Assembly (NCBI RefSeq): GCF_900100495.1
Contig: NZ_FNCT01000001.1
Span: 62,001-126,000 of the forward strand
Length of the DNA stretch: 64,000 nt
Reading direction: 5' to 3'
DNA from: Pseudomonas benzenivorans
GTDB taxonomy: Bacteria > Pseudomonadota > Gammaproteobacteria > Pseudomonadales > Pseudomonadaceae
The notes beneath the pieces are model-generated. The model saw only the letters and a program-made list of their open reading frames with translations. It was not told the origin of the DNA and made no database searches. A program made the translations under genes and the position numbers. Shown in pieces: positions 1 to 9,111 of this stretch (position 1 is its first letter; each line of letters starts with the position of its first letter).

Positions 1-292
1 ACCCGGGGCGTACGTCATCGCGTCGGCCAAGCAGCCCGTCTGGGTCGTAGTCGGCCTCGATCTCGAAGCGCATGCCGCGCAGGTCGATCTTCTGTTGATG
101 GGCGATATAGCGGCCCAGGGTGCCGAAGCAGCCGGCGACCGCAGCCATGACTACATCCAGCGGGGTGGGGCCCAAGCCCTGGCCGCCGGCATGCTTGGGC
201 TGGTCCATCACCAGGCGATGGTCACCGCATTGCACTTCGATGCACATGCCGGCGTTCATTTGCCCCTGGGCGCTGATGGTTTTCATGGTCAT
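1..292 (-). CDS. OsmC family protein, 3' end cut by window edge
   Basis: Reading the minus strand from an ATG at 292 gives 97 codons that run off the window. An AGGGGA ribosome site lies just upstream. The visible part has the OsmC/Ohr-type layout: a short beta-rich N-terminus, a segment with GPTPLDVVMAAVAGC around residues 41-55, and a following helix. Cys55 is in the position of the first reactive cysteine of the family. OsmC/Ohr proteins reduce organic peroxides in the cytoplasm with paired cysteines; many remote YhfA-type members have no proven substrate. The second cysteine lies outside the window, so peroxidase function cannot be judged here. The gene is divergent from the response regulator that follows. 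Confidence 0.8.
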   Translation of the reverse strand, partial: MTMKTISAQGQMNAGMCIEVQCGDHRLVMDQPKHAGGQGLGPTPLDVVMAAVAGCFGTLGRYIAHQQKIDLRGMRFEIEADYDPDGLLGRRDDVRPG

Positions 293-481
293 GGCGGATC
301 CCCTGTTGATCTGGAATTCGGACGCGGTATGGTGTGCCCGCAGCATAGGATGCACCGAGCCCGAGGCTTTGATCCTGGTCAAGCAGGCCGTGATGGCCTC
401 GGGCGACCGTGCGCGCGTCCGGCTGCAACCCGGAAGCGTCGCGTGCCAGGCTGACCATGCTGTGAGGATGGCTTGTCGACT

Positions 482-1210
482 ATGGCAGAGGGCATCATGA
501 AGGAGGGCGTGCAGATCCTGGTGGTGGACGATGACGGCGAGGTGCGGCAATTGCTCGAAGATTACCTCGGCGGACATGGCTATCGGGTGCGCGGCTGTGC
601 CGATAGCCGCGAGCTGCGCCAGGTATTGCAGGCCGGCGTTCCCGATCTGGTGCTGCTGGACGTCGGCCTGCCCGGCGAAGATGGCCTGAGCCTGGCGCGT
701 TTTCTGCGTGAGCACCACGACCTGCCGGTGATCATGATTTCCGGCGCCGGCAGCCCACTGGACCGGATCATCGGCCTCGAGGTGGGCGCCGACGATTACC
801 TGGGCAAGCCCTTCGACCTGCGCGAGTTGCTGGCCCGGGTGAAAACCGTGTTACGCCGTTACCGGCGAGCTCCGCCAGTAGCGGAGGTCGAGGACCTGCA
901 GCGCTACCTGCAGCTCGGGCGCTGCCGGCTGGACCTCGAGCGGCGCCAGCTGTTCGATGGCCAGGGCGCAGAAATCCCCCTGACGGCGATGGAGTTCGAC
1001 CTGCTGCAGGCCTTCGCCCAGCGGCCGAACCGACCGCTATCGCGCGACCAGCTGCTCAATCTGACCCAGCATCGTGACTGGAACCCCTTCGACCGTTCCA
1101 TCGACATCCGCATCGCCCGTTTGCGCCGCAAACTCGAGCCGGATCCGGACAAGCCGCAGATCATCCGCACGCTGCGCGGAGTCGGCTACATGTTCGTGCC
1201 GGGTGACTGA
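482..1210 (+). CDS. OmpR-family response regulator
   Basis: A 242-residue two-component regulator. The receiver domain (about residues 10-125) has the acidic pair VVDDD, the phospho-acceptor Asp60 in LLDVGLPGEDG and the conserved Lys in GKPFDL. A winged-helix DNA-binding domain (about 145-240) ends in the typical RTLRGVGYMF strand. Three starts are possible: TTG 473, ATG 482 and ATG 497. I took 482; a GAGGA at 464-468 fits TTG 473 at least as well. It lies 103 bp before a hybrid kinase on the same strand, which is its likely partner. The arrangement recalls AruR/AruS of P. aeruginosa (arginine transaminase control), but no arginine genes are here and I do not assign that name. Confidence 0.9.
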   Translation: MAEGIMKEGVQILVVDDDGEVRQLLEDYLGGHGYRVRGCADSRELRQVLQAGVPDLVLLDVGLPGEDGLSLARFLREHHDLPVIMISGAGSPLDRIIGLEVGADDYLGKPFDLRELLARVKTVLRRYRRAPPVAEVEDLQRYLQLGRCRLDLERRQLFDGQGAEIPLTAMEFDLLQAFAQRPNRPLSRDQLLNLTQHRDWNPFDRSIDIRIARLRRKLEPDPDKPQIIRTLRGVGYMFVPGD

Positions 1211-1220
1211 TTCCCCGCCT

Positions 1221-1237
1221 TTGTTTCAATTGTTTCA
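1221..1237 (+). repeat. short direct repeat between regulator and kinase genes
   Basis: TTGTTTCA occurs at 1221-1228 and again at 1230-1237, with one base between. It sits in the 103-bp gap ahead of the hybrid kinase. A TATACT at 1276-1281 could be a -10 element, but no good -35 is visible. The pair might be a binding site for the neighbouring regulator; there is no second line of evidence. Confidence 0.3.
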
Positions 1238-1313
1238 GCTGCGTTGTCGGTGCACGAAGGCCTTGGAGCCGCCTCTATACTCAAGTTGACTGCCGCTCCC
1301 CGAGGATGTCTGC

Positions 1314-4154
1314 GTGAGCCAACCCATACCGATCCCCGCCGCCGCCAGCAGCAGTGCGGTAGCGCATCAGCTGCGGCAGATCGTCGACAACAGCAGCGCG
1401 GTGATCTACGTCAAAGATCTGGACGGCCGGCTGCAACTGGTGAACCGCGCCTTCGAACAGCTGTTCCAGCGGCGCGCCGACGAGGTGCTCGGGCGCACCG
1501 ACCATGAACTGTTCCCGGCGCCGGTGGCCGATGTGCTGCGGGCCAACGACCAGCGGGTGGCCCTGCGCGGCGCGGCGATGGAGTTCGAGGAACATGTGCA
1601 GCTGGGCGAGGAGCCGCGCACCTACCTGTCGACCAAGTTCCCGCTGTTCGACAACGCCGGCCGGGTTATCGCCGTGTGCGGTATTTCCACAGACATCAGC
1701 GCCCGGAAAAATCTCGAAGAGGCCCTGCGTCACGTGGCCCTGGGCGTCTCCGCAGCCAGCAGCGACGAGGTGTTCGAGGCGATCGCCCGTTATATGACGC
1801 GTTCGCTGGAGGCCGATTTCGCCTTCGTCAGCCGCATCAATACCGATGGCCAGAGCCTGACCACCCTGGCCTTGTATTACGGCGGTCGGCTGCATAGCAA
1901 CGTCAGCTATGCACTGCCGGGCACGCCGTGCCAGGAGGTCTTCGGCAAAGCCTTCTATTTCATCCCCAGCGGCTTGTGTCAACGCTACCCGAGCGACGAG
2001 ACCATGCTGGCCTTCGGTGTCGACAGCTACGCCGGTTACCCGCTGTTTTCCAGTGATGGCCGCCCCCTGGGGTTGATCGCCGCCGGCCGCTGCGGCCCAC
2101 TGGAGGATCGCGAGCGGGTCGAGTCGGTGCTGCGGATCTTTTCGGTACGCGCCGCCGCGGAGATCGAGCGGCTGGAAGCCGAGGCCAGCTACCGGGCGAT
2201 CTTCGACAGTTCGGAAGACGCGATCTTCGTCCACGACCTGGACAGCGGTGCGCTGGTCGACGTCAATCCCAAGGCCTGCCAGGCCTACGACTACAGCTAC
2301 GCGGAGATGCTCGAGCTGGAGATCGATGATTTCAGCGCCGGCTATGCCCCGTATACCGGCAAGGAGGCGGCCGCCTACCTGGCCCGCGCCCGGGCCGGTG
2401 AGCCGCAGCGCTTCGAATGGCACAGGCGCAACCGCGACGGCAGCCTGCACTGGGACGAGGTGCTGCTCAAGCGCGCGGCCATCGGTGGGGTCGACCGGAT
2501 TCTCGCCTTCACCCGCGAGATCACCCAGCGCAAGGAGGCCGAACAGGCCCTGCGCGCCAGCGAACTGCAACACCGGGCGATCGCCGATACCGCGCTGGAC
2601 TGCTTCATCGGCATGGATGAGGTGGGCCGGGTACTGGTCTTCAACCCGGCGGCCGAGCAGTGTTTCGGCATGCGCCGGGATGCGGTGCTGGGCCGCTCGC
2701 TGCTCGAGCTGATCATTCCCGAGCGGTTTCGCGAAGCCTATGAACGGGGCTTCGAGCGCTACCTGGAGACCGGTCGCGGCAGCTTCCTCGGCAAACGCAT
2801 GGAGGTGGTCGCCCAGCGGGCCAATGGCGAGGAGTTTCCCGCCGAACTGGCGCTGGCGGTGGTGCAGGGCGGCGAAGGGCCGCGGTTCATCTGCTACCTG
2901 CGCGACATCACCGAGCGCAAGCAGGCCGAGGAACAGCGCGGGCGGCTGGAACAGCAGCTGCGCCAGGCCCAGCGGATGGAGGCCATCGGCCACCTGACCG
3001 GCGGCATCGCCCACGATTTCAACAACCTGCTGACCAGCATGCTCGGCTACACGGTGATGGCCCAGGAACAGGCCGAGCTGGTGCAGAACGAGCGGCTCGG
3101 CAAGTACCTGGCGCGGGTGCAGCGCTCGGCGGAGAAGGCCCGCGACCTGATCCAGCAGATGCTCACCTTCAGTCGCGGCAGCCGTGGCAAACCGCAAACG
3201 GTGGCGCTGGGCGTGGTGCTGGGTGACTTCATCAAACTGCTGGAGTCGACCCTACCCGCTACCGTCGAATTGGATGCGCAACTGCCCCACGATCTGCCCC
3301 CGGTACTGGTGGACCCGGTGCAGGTGGAGCAGGTGCTGATGAACCTCTGCATCAATGCCCGCGACGCCATGGGCAGCGTCGGCCGCTTGCGCGTCAGCCT
3401 GGGGCTGGAGGAGCACGGGGCGGTGGTTTGTGCCTCGTGCCAGCAAGGCGTTCACGGGCGCTTCGTGGCGCTCACCGTGAGCGACAGCGGGCCGGGCATC
3501 GATCCGCTGGTGGGAGCGCACATGTTCGAGCCGTTCTTCTCCACCAAGGCCAGCGGGCAGGGTAGCGGCATGGGCCTGTCGATGGTGCACGGCATCGTCC
3601 ATGAGTACGGCGGGCACATCCTGCTGGAGACCGCCGCGGGCGCGGGCGCGACTTTCCGTATCCTGATTCCGCCATTGGACCAGGTGGCGGCCGGCGCTGC
3701 GCTGGCTACCGCCCTGAGGCCGCAACCGTTGCCGCGCAGCGCGCTGCTGGGGCGGGTCGCGGTGGTCGACGACGATCCGCTGGTGGCCGAGTTCATGGGC
3801 GAGTTGCTCGAGGGTTGGGGCCTGTCGGCGCGGCTGTTCTGCGATGCCGAGCAGGCCAGCGAAGTGCTGCTGGCCGACCCCTATGCCTGGGATTTCATCA
3901 TCCTCGACCAGAGCATGCCACGCCTCAGCGGGCTGCAACTGGCCCGGCGCCTGTTGGCTGCGCGCGCGGATCTGCCGATCGTGCTCTACACCGGCTTCAG
4001 CGATGCACTGGTCGAGGTCGAGGTGCTGGAGCACGGGCTCAAGGCGCTGCTCACCAAACCACTGGATCAGGTGCGCCTGCATGAGCTGCTGCGGACCTCT
4101 CTGGCGGACCGGCGTGCCGCCGAAACGGGGGGATACACAGCCGATACAAACTGA
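1314..4154 (+). CDS. Hybrid sensor histidine kinase, PAS-GAF-PAS-PAS-HisKA-HATPase-REC
   Basis: A 946-residue kinase starting at GTG 1314 behind GAGGA at 1302-1306. Domains in order: PAS (about 20-135), GAF-like (150-280), two more PAS (285-405 and 415-540), HisKA/HATPase of the HWE-unlike NtrB style with HDFNNLL near residue 565, an ATP-binding domain with the DSGPGI and GSGMGLS motifs, and a C-terminal receiver (about 814-940) with the acceptor Asp in IILDQSMP near 864. I see no transmembrane helix or signal peptide, so it probably senses a cytoplasmic cue through its PAS/GAF array. It follows an OmpR-type regulator and precedes mddA by 98 bp on the same strand. The terminal receiver suggests an internal phosphorelay or a sink. 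The ligand is unknown. Confidence 0.9.
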   Translation: MSQPIPIPAAASSSAVAHQLRQIVDNSSAVIYVKDLDGRLQLVNRAFEQLFQRRADEVLGRTDHELFPAPVADVLRANDQRVALRGAAMEFEEHVQLGEEPRTYLSTKFPLFDNAGRVIAVCGISTDISARKNLEEALRHVALGVSAASSDEVFEAIARYMTRSLEADFAFVSRINTDGQSLTTLALYYGGRLHSNVSYALPGTPCQEVFGKAFYFIPSGLCQRYPSDETMLAFGVDSYAGYPLFSSDGRPLGLIAAGRCGPLEDRERVESVLRIFSVRAAAEIERLEAEASYRAIFDSSEDAIFVHDLDSGALVDVNPKACQAYDYSYAEMLELEIDDFSAGYAPYTGKEAAAYLARARAGEPQRFEWHRRNRDGSLHWDEVLLKRAAIGGVDRILAFTREITQRKEAEQALRASELQHRAIADTALDCFIGMDEVGRVLVFNPAAEQCFGMRRDAVLGRSLLELIIPERFREAYERGFERYLETGRGSFLGKRMEVVAQRANGEEFPAELALAVVQGGEGPRFICYLRDITERKQAEEQRGRLEQQLRQAQRMEAIGHLTGGIAHDFNNLLTSMLGYTVMAQEQAELVQNERLGKYLARVQRSAEKARDLIQQMLTFSRGSRGKPQTVALGVVLGDFIKLLESTLPATVELDAQLPHDLPPVLVDPVQVEQVLMNLCINARDAMGSVGRLRVSLGLEEHGAVVCASCQQGVHGRFVALTVSDSGPGIDPLVGAHMFEPFFSTKASGQGSGMGLSMVHGIVHEYGGHILLETAAGAGATFRILIPPLDQVAAGAALATALRPQPLPRSALLGRVAVVDDDPLVAEFMGELLEGWGLSARLFCDAEQASEVLLADPYAWDFIILDQSMPRLSGLQLARRLLAARADLPIVLYTGFSDALVEVEVLEHGLKALLTKPLDQVRLHELLRTSLADRRAAETGGYTADTN

Positions 4155-4252
4155 ACGCGACCTGCCATCGAACAGATACAGGCCACGCGCAACCTGCCTA
4201 CGACTGCAGCGTTCTGCAGCGACTCACCAGGCTCACTAGGCAGGATTGGATC

Positions 4253-5026
4253 ATGAACAGCTACGCCAAGCGCATTGCGATCTTCTTCTATGGCATCGGC
4301 AGTTACGCCATATTTTTCGCCACCTTTCTCTACGCCATCGCCTTCGTCGGCAACTTGCCCGTGGTTTCACGCCATATAGACGGTGTCCCCGAGATGGCCT
4401 TGGGCAATGCCCTGGTGATCGATGTGCTGTTGCTGGCGCTGTTCGCCATCCAGCACAGCGTGATGGCGCGTCCGGCCTTCAAGGCCTGGTGGACACGGAT
4501 CATCCCCGCGGCAGCGGAGCGCAGCACCTATGTGTTGTTCTCCAGCCTGGCGCTGATCGCGCTGTTCTACTTCTGGCAGCCGCTGGGTGGCACCGTTTGG
4601 CAGGTGGACAACCGCAGCGCTCGGCTGGTGCTGGCGGCTGGCTTCGGCTTCGGCTGGGCGCTGGTGCTGTACAGCACCTTCCTGATCAACCACTTCGACC
4701 TGTTCGGTCTGCGGCAGGTCTGGTTGCACTTGTTGGGCGAGCCCTATGAGGCGCTGCCGTTCAAGACCCCGGCGGTCTACAAAGTGGTGCGCCATCCGCT
4801 CTATCTGGGCTGGTTCTTCGCCTTCTGGTGCACCCCGCTGATGAGTGCGACCCACCTGCTGTTCGCCCTGTTGACCAGCGCCTATATCCTGATCGGCATC
4901 TTCCTGGAGGAGCGCGATTTGATCCGGGCACACCCGGAATACCGCGCTTACCGCGAGCGGGTACCCATGTTGTTGCCGCGCTTCAAGTCCAAGGCGGTAA
5001 GCGAGAACGCCAAGGAAGCCGCCTGA
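4253..5026 (+). CDS. mddA: Methanethiol S-methyltransferase MddA
   Basis: A 257-residue integral membrane protein of the NnrU / isoprenylcysteine methyltransferase superfamily. MddA methylates methanethiol with S-adenosylmethionine to give dimethyl sulfide. Supporting features are five or so hydrophobic helices, the FAIQHSVMARPAFK segment near residue 65, the STFLINHFDLFGLRQ segment near 140, and the C-terminal VRHPLYLGW...EERDL block that forms the cofactor site in this superfamily. These blocks match MddA as I remember it more closely than generic NnrU proteins. The start is ATG 4253 with AGGA upstream. It follows the hybrid kinase on the same strand and ends at a hairpin-rich repeat. A generic membrane methyltransferase is the alternative. 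Confidence 0.82.
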   Translation: MNSYAKRIAIFFYGIGSYAIFFATFLYAIAFVGNLPVVSRHIDGVPEMALGNALVIDVLLLALFAIQHSVMARPAFKAWWTRIIPAAAERSTYVLFSSLALIALFYFWQPLGGTVWQVDNRSARLVLAAGFGFGWALVLYSTFLINHFDLFGLRQVWLHLLGEPYEALPFKTPAVYKVVRHPLYLGWFFAFWCTPLMSATHLLFALLTSAYILIGIFLEERDLIRAHPEYRAYRERVPMLLPRFKSKAVSENAKEAA

Positions 5027-5035
5027 CTACCGTTA

Positions 5036-5154
5036 ACGGGCATGCCGCGAGATGAATGCCTTCGCGGCATGCCCGTCCCTCATCCGGCGCTTCGCGCCAC
5101 CTTCTCCCAGAGGGAGAAGGGCACAAGGAAGGCGTCGCTACGCGACTTTCCCGC
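5036..5154. repeat. REP-like palindromic interspersed repeat, copy A
   Basis: The element begins with a perfect 15-bp inverted repeat (5036-5050 with 5062-5076) built on GGGCATGCCGCGA. It continues with a CTCATCCGGCGC / GCGCC block and a CTTCTCCC...GGGAGAAGG hairpin, ending near CGACTTTC. A second, diverged copy lies at 26305-26426 between kdpA and kdpB. It starts nine bases after the mddA stop codon. It may act as a transcript end or mRNA stabiliser; that is inference. Confidence 0.75.
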
Positions 5155-5170
5155 TAAAACACAGGCAAAA

Positions 5171-5197
5171 CAAAGGGCGCCCAGTGGGCGCCCTTTG
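5171..5197. terminator. Bidirectional hairpin between mddA and fabB
   Basis: A perfect 12-bp stem (5171-5182 with 5186-5197) around a 3-base loop, flanked by A-rich sequence on the left (AAAACA). On the minus strand this is a GC stem followed by a U-rich tail, 20 bp after fabB ends. It can serve the convergent mddA transcript too. Confidence 0.8.
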
Positions 5198-5218
5198 TCG
5201 TCTGACGAGCCGGTCCGC

Positions 5219-6439
5219 TTACTTGCCGGTCCAGCGCTTCAACACCAGGGTGGCGTTGGTGCCGCCGAAGCCGAAGCTGTTGCTCATCACCGTGTCGAGT
5301 TTGGCGTTCTCGACAGTGGTGCGCTGGATCGGCAGGTCGGCGATCTCGGGGTCGATTTCGTCGATGTTGACCGAGCCGGCGATGAAGTTGCCTTCCATCA
5401 TCAGCATGCAATAGATCGCTTCCTGCACGCCGGCGGCGCCCAGGGAGTGGCCGGACAGGCTCTTGGTCGAGCTGATGGCCGGCGCCTTGGCGCCGAACAC
5501 TTCACGCACGGCGCGGCTTTCCGCCACGTCGCCGACCGGGGTCGAGGTGCCGTGAGTGTTCAGGTAGTCGATCGGCGTGTCGACGGTGGCCAGGGCTTGC
5601 TGCATGCAGCGTACCGCGCCTTCGCCGCTCGGCGCGACCATGTCGTAGCCGTCGGAAGTGGCGCCGTAGCCGACGATTTCCGCATAGATCTTGGCGCCGC
5701 GCTTGAGCGCGTGCTCCAGCTCCTCGACCACTACCATGCCGCCGCCTCCGGCGATGACGAAACCGTCACGCTTGGCGTCATAGGCGCGCGAGGCTTTTTC
5801 CGGATTTTCGTTGTACTGGGTGGAGAGGGCGCCCATGGCGTCGAACAGGAAGCTCTGGCTCCAGTGTTCCTCCTCACCGCCGCCGGCGAAGACCATGTCC
5901 TGCTTGCCCATCTGGATCTGCTCCATGGCGTTGCCGATGCAATGGGCGCTGGTGGCGCAGGCCGAGGAGATGGAGTAGTTCACGCCCTTGATCTTGAACG
6001 GCGTGGCCAGGCAGGCGGAAACGGTGCTGCCCATGGTGCGCGGCACGCGGTAGGGGCCGACACGCTTGACGCCCTTCTCACGCAGGATGTCCATGGCTTC
6101 CATCTGATTGAAGGTGGAAGCACCGCCAGAGCCGGCGATCAGGCCGACACGCGGGTTGGACACCTCTTCGGCGCTGAGGCCGGCATCCTTGATCGCCTGC
6201 TCCATAGACAGGTAGGCGAAGGCGGCCGCATCGCCCATGAAGCGGTAGACCTTGCGGTCGATCAGCTCTTCCAGGTTCAGGTCGACGGAGCCGGATACCT
6301 GGCTGCGCAGGCCCATCTTGGCGTATTCCGGGTTGAAGCGGATGCCCGACTTGCCGGCGCGCAGGCTGGCGGAGACGGTTTCTTTATCAGTGCCCAGGCA
6401 GGAAACGATGCCCAGACCGGTGATCACGACGCGACGCAT
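5219..6439 (-). CDS. fabB: 3-oxoacyl-ACP synthase I FabB
   Basis: A 406-residue condensing enzyme that elongates acyl-ACP in type II fatty acid synthesis and is needed to extend the cis-unsaturated intermediate made by FabA. The catalytic Cys161 lies in [10 protein letters not shown]. The two active-site histidines are in [11 protein letters not shown] and [12 protein letters not shown]. Length is normal for FabB. An AAAGGA ribosome site precedes ATG 6439. It is 12 bp downstream of fabA on the same strand, the classic fabAB operon of pseudomonads. In P. aeruginosa this operon is repressed by DesT; I could not identify a convincing DesT box here. Confidence 0.97.
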   Translation of the reverse strand: MRRVVITGLGIVSCLGTDKETVSASLRAGKSGIRFNPEYAKMGLRSQVSGSVDLNLEELIDRKVYRFMGDAAAFAYLSMEQAIKDAGLSAEEVSNPRVGLIAGSGGASTFNQMEAMDILREKGVKRVGPYRVPRTMGSTVSACLATPFKIKGVNYSISSACATSAHCIGNAMEQIQMGKQDMVFAGGGEEEHWSQSFLFDAMGALSTQYNENPEKASRAYDAKRDGFVIAGGGGMVVVEELEHALKRGAKIYAEIVGYGATSDGYDMVAPSGEGAVRCMQQALATVDTPIDYLNTHGTSTPVGDVAESRAVREVFGAKAPAISSTKSLSGHSLGAAGVQEAIYCMLMMEGNFIAGSVNIDEIDPEIADLPIQRTTVENAKLDTVMSNSFGFGGTNATLVLKRWTGK

Positions 6440-6451
6440 GGAGAGAATCCT

Positions 6452-6967
6452 TTAGAAACTGTCGGTAGAGGTGAACAGGCCGACGCGCAAGCCTTCGGCA
6501 CTGTAGATCTCGCGGCCATCGACACTGACGGTGCCGTCGGCAATGGCCAGGATCAGCGAACGGGTGATGGTGCGCTTGATCTGGATGTTATAGGTGACTT
6601 TCTTGGCTGTCGGCAGTACCTGACCGAAGAACTTCACTTCGCCGGAGCCGAGGGCACGGCCGCGGCCGGGGTTGCCTTGCCAGCCGAGAAAGAAGCCGAC
6701 CAACTGCCACATGGCGTCGAGGCCGAGGCATCCGGGCATCACCGGGTCGCCTTCGAAATGGCAACCGAAGAACCACAGGTCCGGGGTGATATCGAGCTCT
6801 GCGACGATCTCGCCCTTGCCGTACTTGCCACCGGTGTCGCTGATATGGGTGATGCGATCGATCATCAGCATGTTCGGCGCAGGCAGTTGCGCATTACCTG
6901 GGCCGAACAGTTCGCCACGGCTGCAGCGCAACAGGTCTTCCCGGGTGAAGGCGTTTTGATTGGTCAT
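6452..6967 (-). CDS. fabA: 3-hydroxydecanoyl-ACP dehydratase/isomerase FabA
   Basis: A 171-residue hotdog enzyme that dehydrates 3-hydroxydecanoyl-ACP and isomerises trans-2 to cis-3-decenoyl-ACP, the branch point to unsaturated fatty acids. Catalytic His70 ([14 protein letters not shown]) and Asp84 (GLDAMWQL) are both present at the family positions. It starts the fabAB pair. The 209 bp upstream (6968-7176) separates it from the hybrid kinase on the same strand and should hold the fabA promoter. An imperfect dyad, GAGTGCA/TGTACTC, at about 7095-7110 is the only operator-like sequence I see there. Confidence 0.97.
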   Translation of the reverse strand: MTNQNAFTREDLLRCSRGELFGPGNAQLPAPNMLMIDRITHISDTGGKYGKGEIVAELDITPDLWFFGCHFEGDPVMPGCLGLDAMWQLVGFFLGWQGNPGRGRALGSGEVKFFGQVLPTAKKVTYNIQIKRTITRSLILAIADGTVSVDGREIYSAEGLRVGLFTSTDSF

Positions 6968-7176
6968 GCGAGCTCCTCAATAAATCCCCACGCGCCAAGG
7001 CTGGGCAAATCGTCCTGGCTGGCCGCGCACCGGTGTGCGTCTGCCAGCAGCCTAGTCATAGACTGTTGCGATGTGGTGAAAGTCACAGCGCGGTGAGTGC
7101 AGTTGTACTCCGCTCGCGCCCTCTTGTCACAGCTTCGGCCTGGCTGCGCGCCTCTAGCTGGCTAGCTTGCAGCACT

Positions 7177-9111
7177 TTATCCATTCTGGCCACCCGTCGA
7201 AGGTCGAGGGGGCAGCCAGCGCAGGAGTATCCGCTGCAGGTCGATCCGTTTGAAGGGTTTGGCCAGGTAATCGTTCATTCCCGCGTCCAGGCAGGCTTCG
7301 CGGTCGCCCTGCAGGGCGTTGGCGGTGAGGGCGATGATCGGCACATCGGCGTGCCGTGCAAGCCGGCGAATCTGTCGGGTGGCCTCATAGCCATCCATGA
7401 TCGGCAGGCGGCAATCCATCAGGATTGCGGCAAAATGCCGCTGCTCGACACTGTGCACGGCCTGGGCGCCGTCACCGACCAGGGCGACCTGGTAGCCGAG
7501 GCTGCGCAACATGGCTTCGATCACCGTCTGATTGACCGGGTTGTCCTCGACCAGCAGCACCTCATGCCCTTGTCCCTGCCCCTGGCTGCCTTCGGCCGTG
7601 CTGCCCTGGGCGAGCTGGCGGGGCTGCCGGGAGAAGGGTAGCGGCACTTCCAGGGTAAAGGTCGAACCACATCCTTCCTGGCTTTCGGCGCGCAGGGTGC
7701 CGCCCATGCGTTCGGCCAGGGTGCGCGCGATCGGCAGGCCGAGCCCGGTACCGCCGTAACGCCGGGAGATCGAGGTATCGGCCTGCTGGAAGGCGTCGAA
7801 CATGTGTTCCAGGCGCTCGGGCGAGATGCCGATGCCGCTGTCGTGCACGGCGCAGGTGAACCACAGGACCTGCTCATCCAGTGCTTGCCAGCGGGTTTCC
7901 ACACGGATGCCGCCGTCTTCGGTGAATTTCAACGCATTGCCGATCAGGTTGACCAGAATCTGCCGGATGCGCGTCGGGTCGCCCTGGACCTCGAGCTGCT
8001 CCAGGCCGCCTTGGGCTTCCAGCCGAAGTTCCAGGCCGCGCTGCTGGGCGCTGTGCTGGAACACCTGCACGGAAGCCTGGATCAGTTCCAGCAGGTTGAA
8101 GGGGATGCGTTCCAGCTCCAGCGCGCCGCGCTCGATGCGCGAGAAGTCGAGGATGTCGTTGATGACTTTCAGCAGGTGCTCGGTGGATTCGGCGGCCAGC
8201 GCCGCATATTCCGCCTGCTCCAGGGTCATCTCGGTGGTTTCCAGCAGTTGCAGCATGCCCAGCACGCCATTCATCGGAGTGCGCAGCTCGTGACTCATCA
8301 TGGCGAGGAAGTCGGACTTGGCCCGGTTGGCCTGTTCCGATTCTTCACGCGCCGTGATCAGCAGGGTCATGGCCTGCTGTTGCTCTTGGCTGGCGCGCTC
8401 CAGGCCATTGGCCAGGTTGTTGATGTGGCGTGCCAGGGCGCCCAGTTCGCCGTCGTCGGGCTCGGGCAGGGTGGCCCCGTAGTTGCCGGCCTGAATCGCG
8501 CTGACCGCCTCGCCCATGCTGCTGAGCGGTTGCGACAGGCGGCGCGCCAGACGCCGCGCCAGGGCGAAGGTCAGGAGCAAGGCGAGCAGCGCGAGTATCG
8601 CGGCCTTCAGGAGGATTTCCTGCTGGCGGGTATTGAAGGCGTCATTGGACATGCCGACGACCACCCGGCCGAGGTAATCCTCCGCCGGCTGTTCCTCGGC
8701 GCTTTTGGTGGCCTGGAGGAAATCGCTGTCCAGCTGGATGCGCTGCAGGCGAATCGGCGCGTGGAAGACTTCCACTTGCGCGCTGCCGTGGCCATGGCTG
8801 CTGGGCTGTTCGACGTAGACCAGGATGTTGTCCTCGCGGTCGCGGACCTCGAGAAAATGCACATGGGGGGTCTTCAGGGTGGCCTGCAGGAGGGTGCCGA
8901 GTACGTCCAGGTTGCCGGAAATCACCCCGTACTCGGCCGCCGGCGCCAGCTGGCTGGCAATCAACTGGCCGGTGTGGTCGAGCTCTTGGCGCAGGTCCTG
9001 CAACCGTACGAAGGTGAAGAAGCCGGTCAGCAGCAGGGTCAACAGCAGCGCCGGACCGACGCTGATCAACTGGGTGCGGGTATGGATATCCCAACCGCGG
9101 CCTAGCTTCAT
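7177..9111 (-). CDS. GacS/BarA-like hybrid sensor kinase without Hpt domain
   Basis: A 644-residue inner-membrane kinase. The N-terminal helix (about 14-36) and a periplasmic region of about 130 residues resemble the GacS/BarA input domain. A second helix near 160-182 leads into HAMP, HisKA with His274 in MMSHELRTPMNG, HATPase with DSGIGI and GTGLGL, and a receiver with Asp566 in LMDCRLPIMDG. GacS itself ends in an Hpt domain; this protein stops after the receiver. Gene context (fabA/fabB on one side, binding protein and TonB receptor on the other) matches PA1611, which in P. aeruginosa interacts with RetS and feeds HptB. Its ATG overlaps the stop of the upstream binding-protein gene by 4 bp, so translation is coupled. 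Confidence 0.93.
   Translation of the reverse strand: MKLGRGWDIHTRTQLISVGPALLLTLLLTGFFTFVRLQDLRQELDHTGQLIASQLAPAAEYGVISGNLDVLGTLLQATLKTPHVHFLEVRDREDNILVYVEQPSSHGHGSAQVEVFHAPIRLQRIQLDSDFLQATKSAEEQPAEDYLGRVVVGMSNDAFNTRQQEILLKAAILALLALLLTFALARRLARRLSQPLSSMGEAVSAIQAGNYGATLPEPDDGELGALARHINNLANGLERASQEQQQAMTLLITAREESEQANRAKSDFLAMMSHELRTPMNGVLGMLQLLETTEMTLEQAEYAALAAESTEHLLKVINDILDFSRIERGALELERIPFNLLELIQASVQVFQHSAQQRGLELRLEAQGGLEQLEVQGDPTRIRQILVNLIGNALKFTEDGGIRVETRWQALDEQVLWFTCAVHDSGIGISPERLEHMFDAFQQADTSISRRYGGTGLGLPIARTLAERMGGTLRAESQEGCGSTFTLEVPLPFSRQPRQLAQGSTAEGSQGQGQGHEVLLVEDNPVNQTVIEAMLRSLGYQVALVGDGAQAVHSVEQRHFAAILMDCRLPIMDGYEATRQIRRLARHADVPIIALTANALQGDREACLDAGMNDYLAKPFKRIDLQRILLRWLPPRPSTGGQNG

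Noticed and set aside
1281..3197. Long open frame opposite the hybrid kinase
   Set aside because: It is antisense to a clear multi-domain kinase. Its composition (His/Gln/Ala-rich) is the usual shadow in GC-rich DNA, and no family is visible.
5042..7096. Long plus-strand frame over fabB and fabA
   Set aside because: It lies opposite two unmistakable enzymes with intact active sites. It is a GC-driven shadow.
7095..7110. Possible DesT operator before fabA (GAGTGCAGTTGTACTC)
   Set aside because: The dyad is imperfect and does not match the DesT box closely enough from memory to be claimed.
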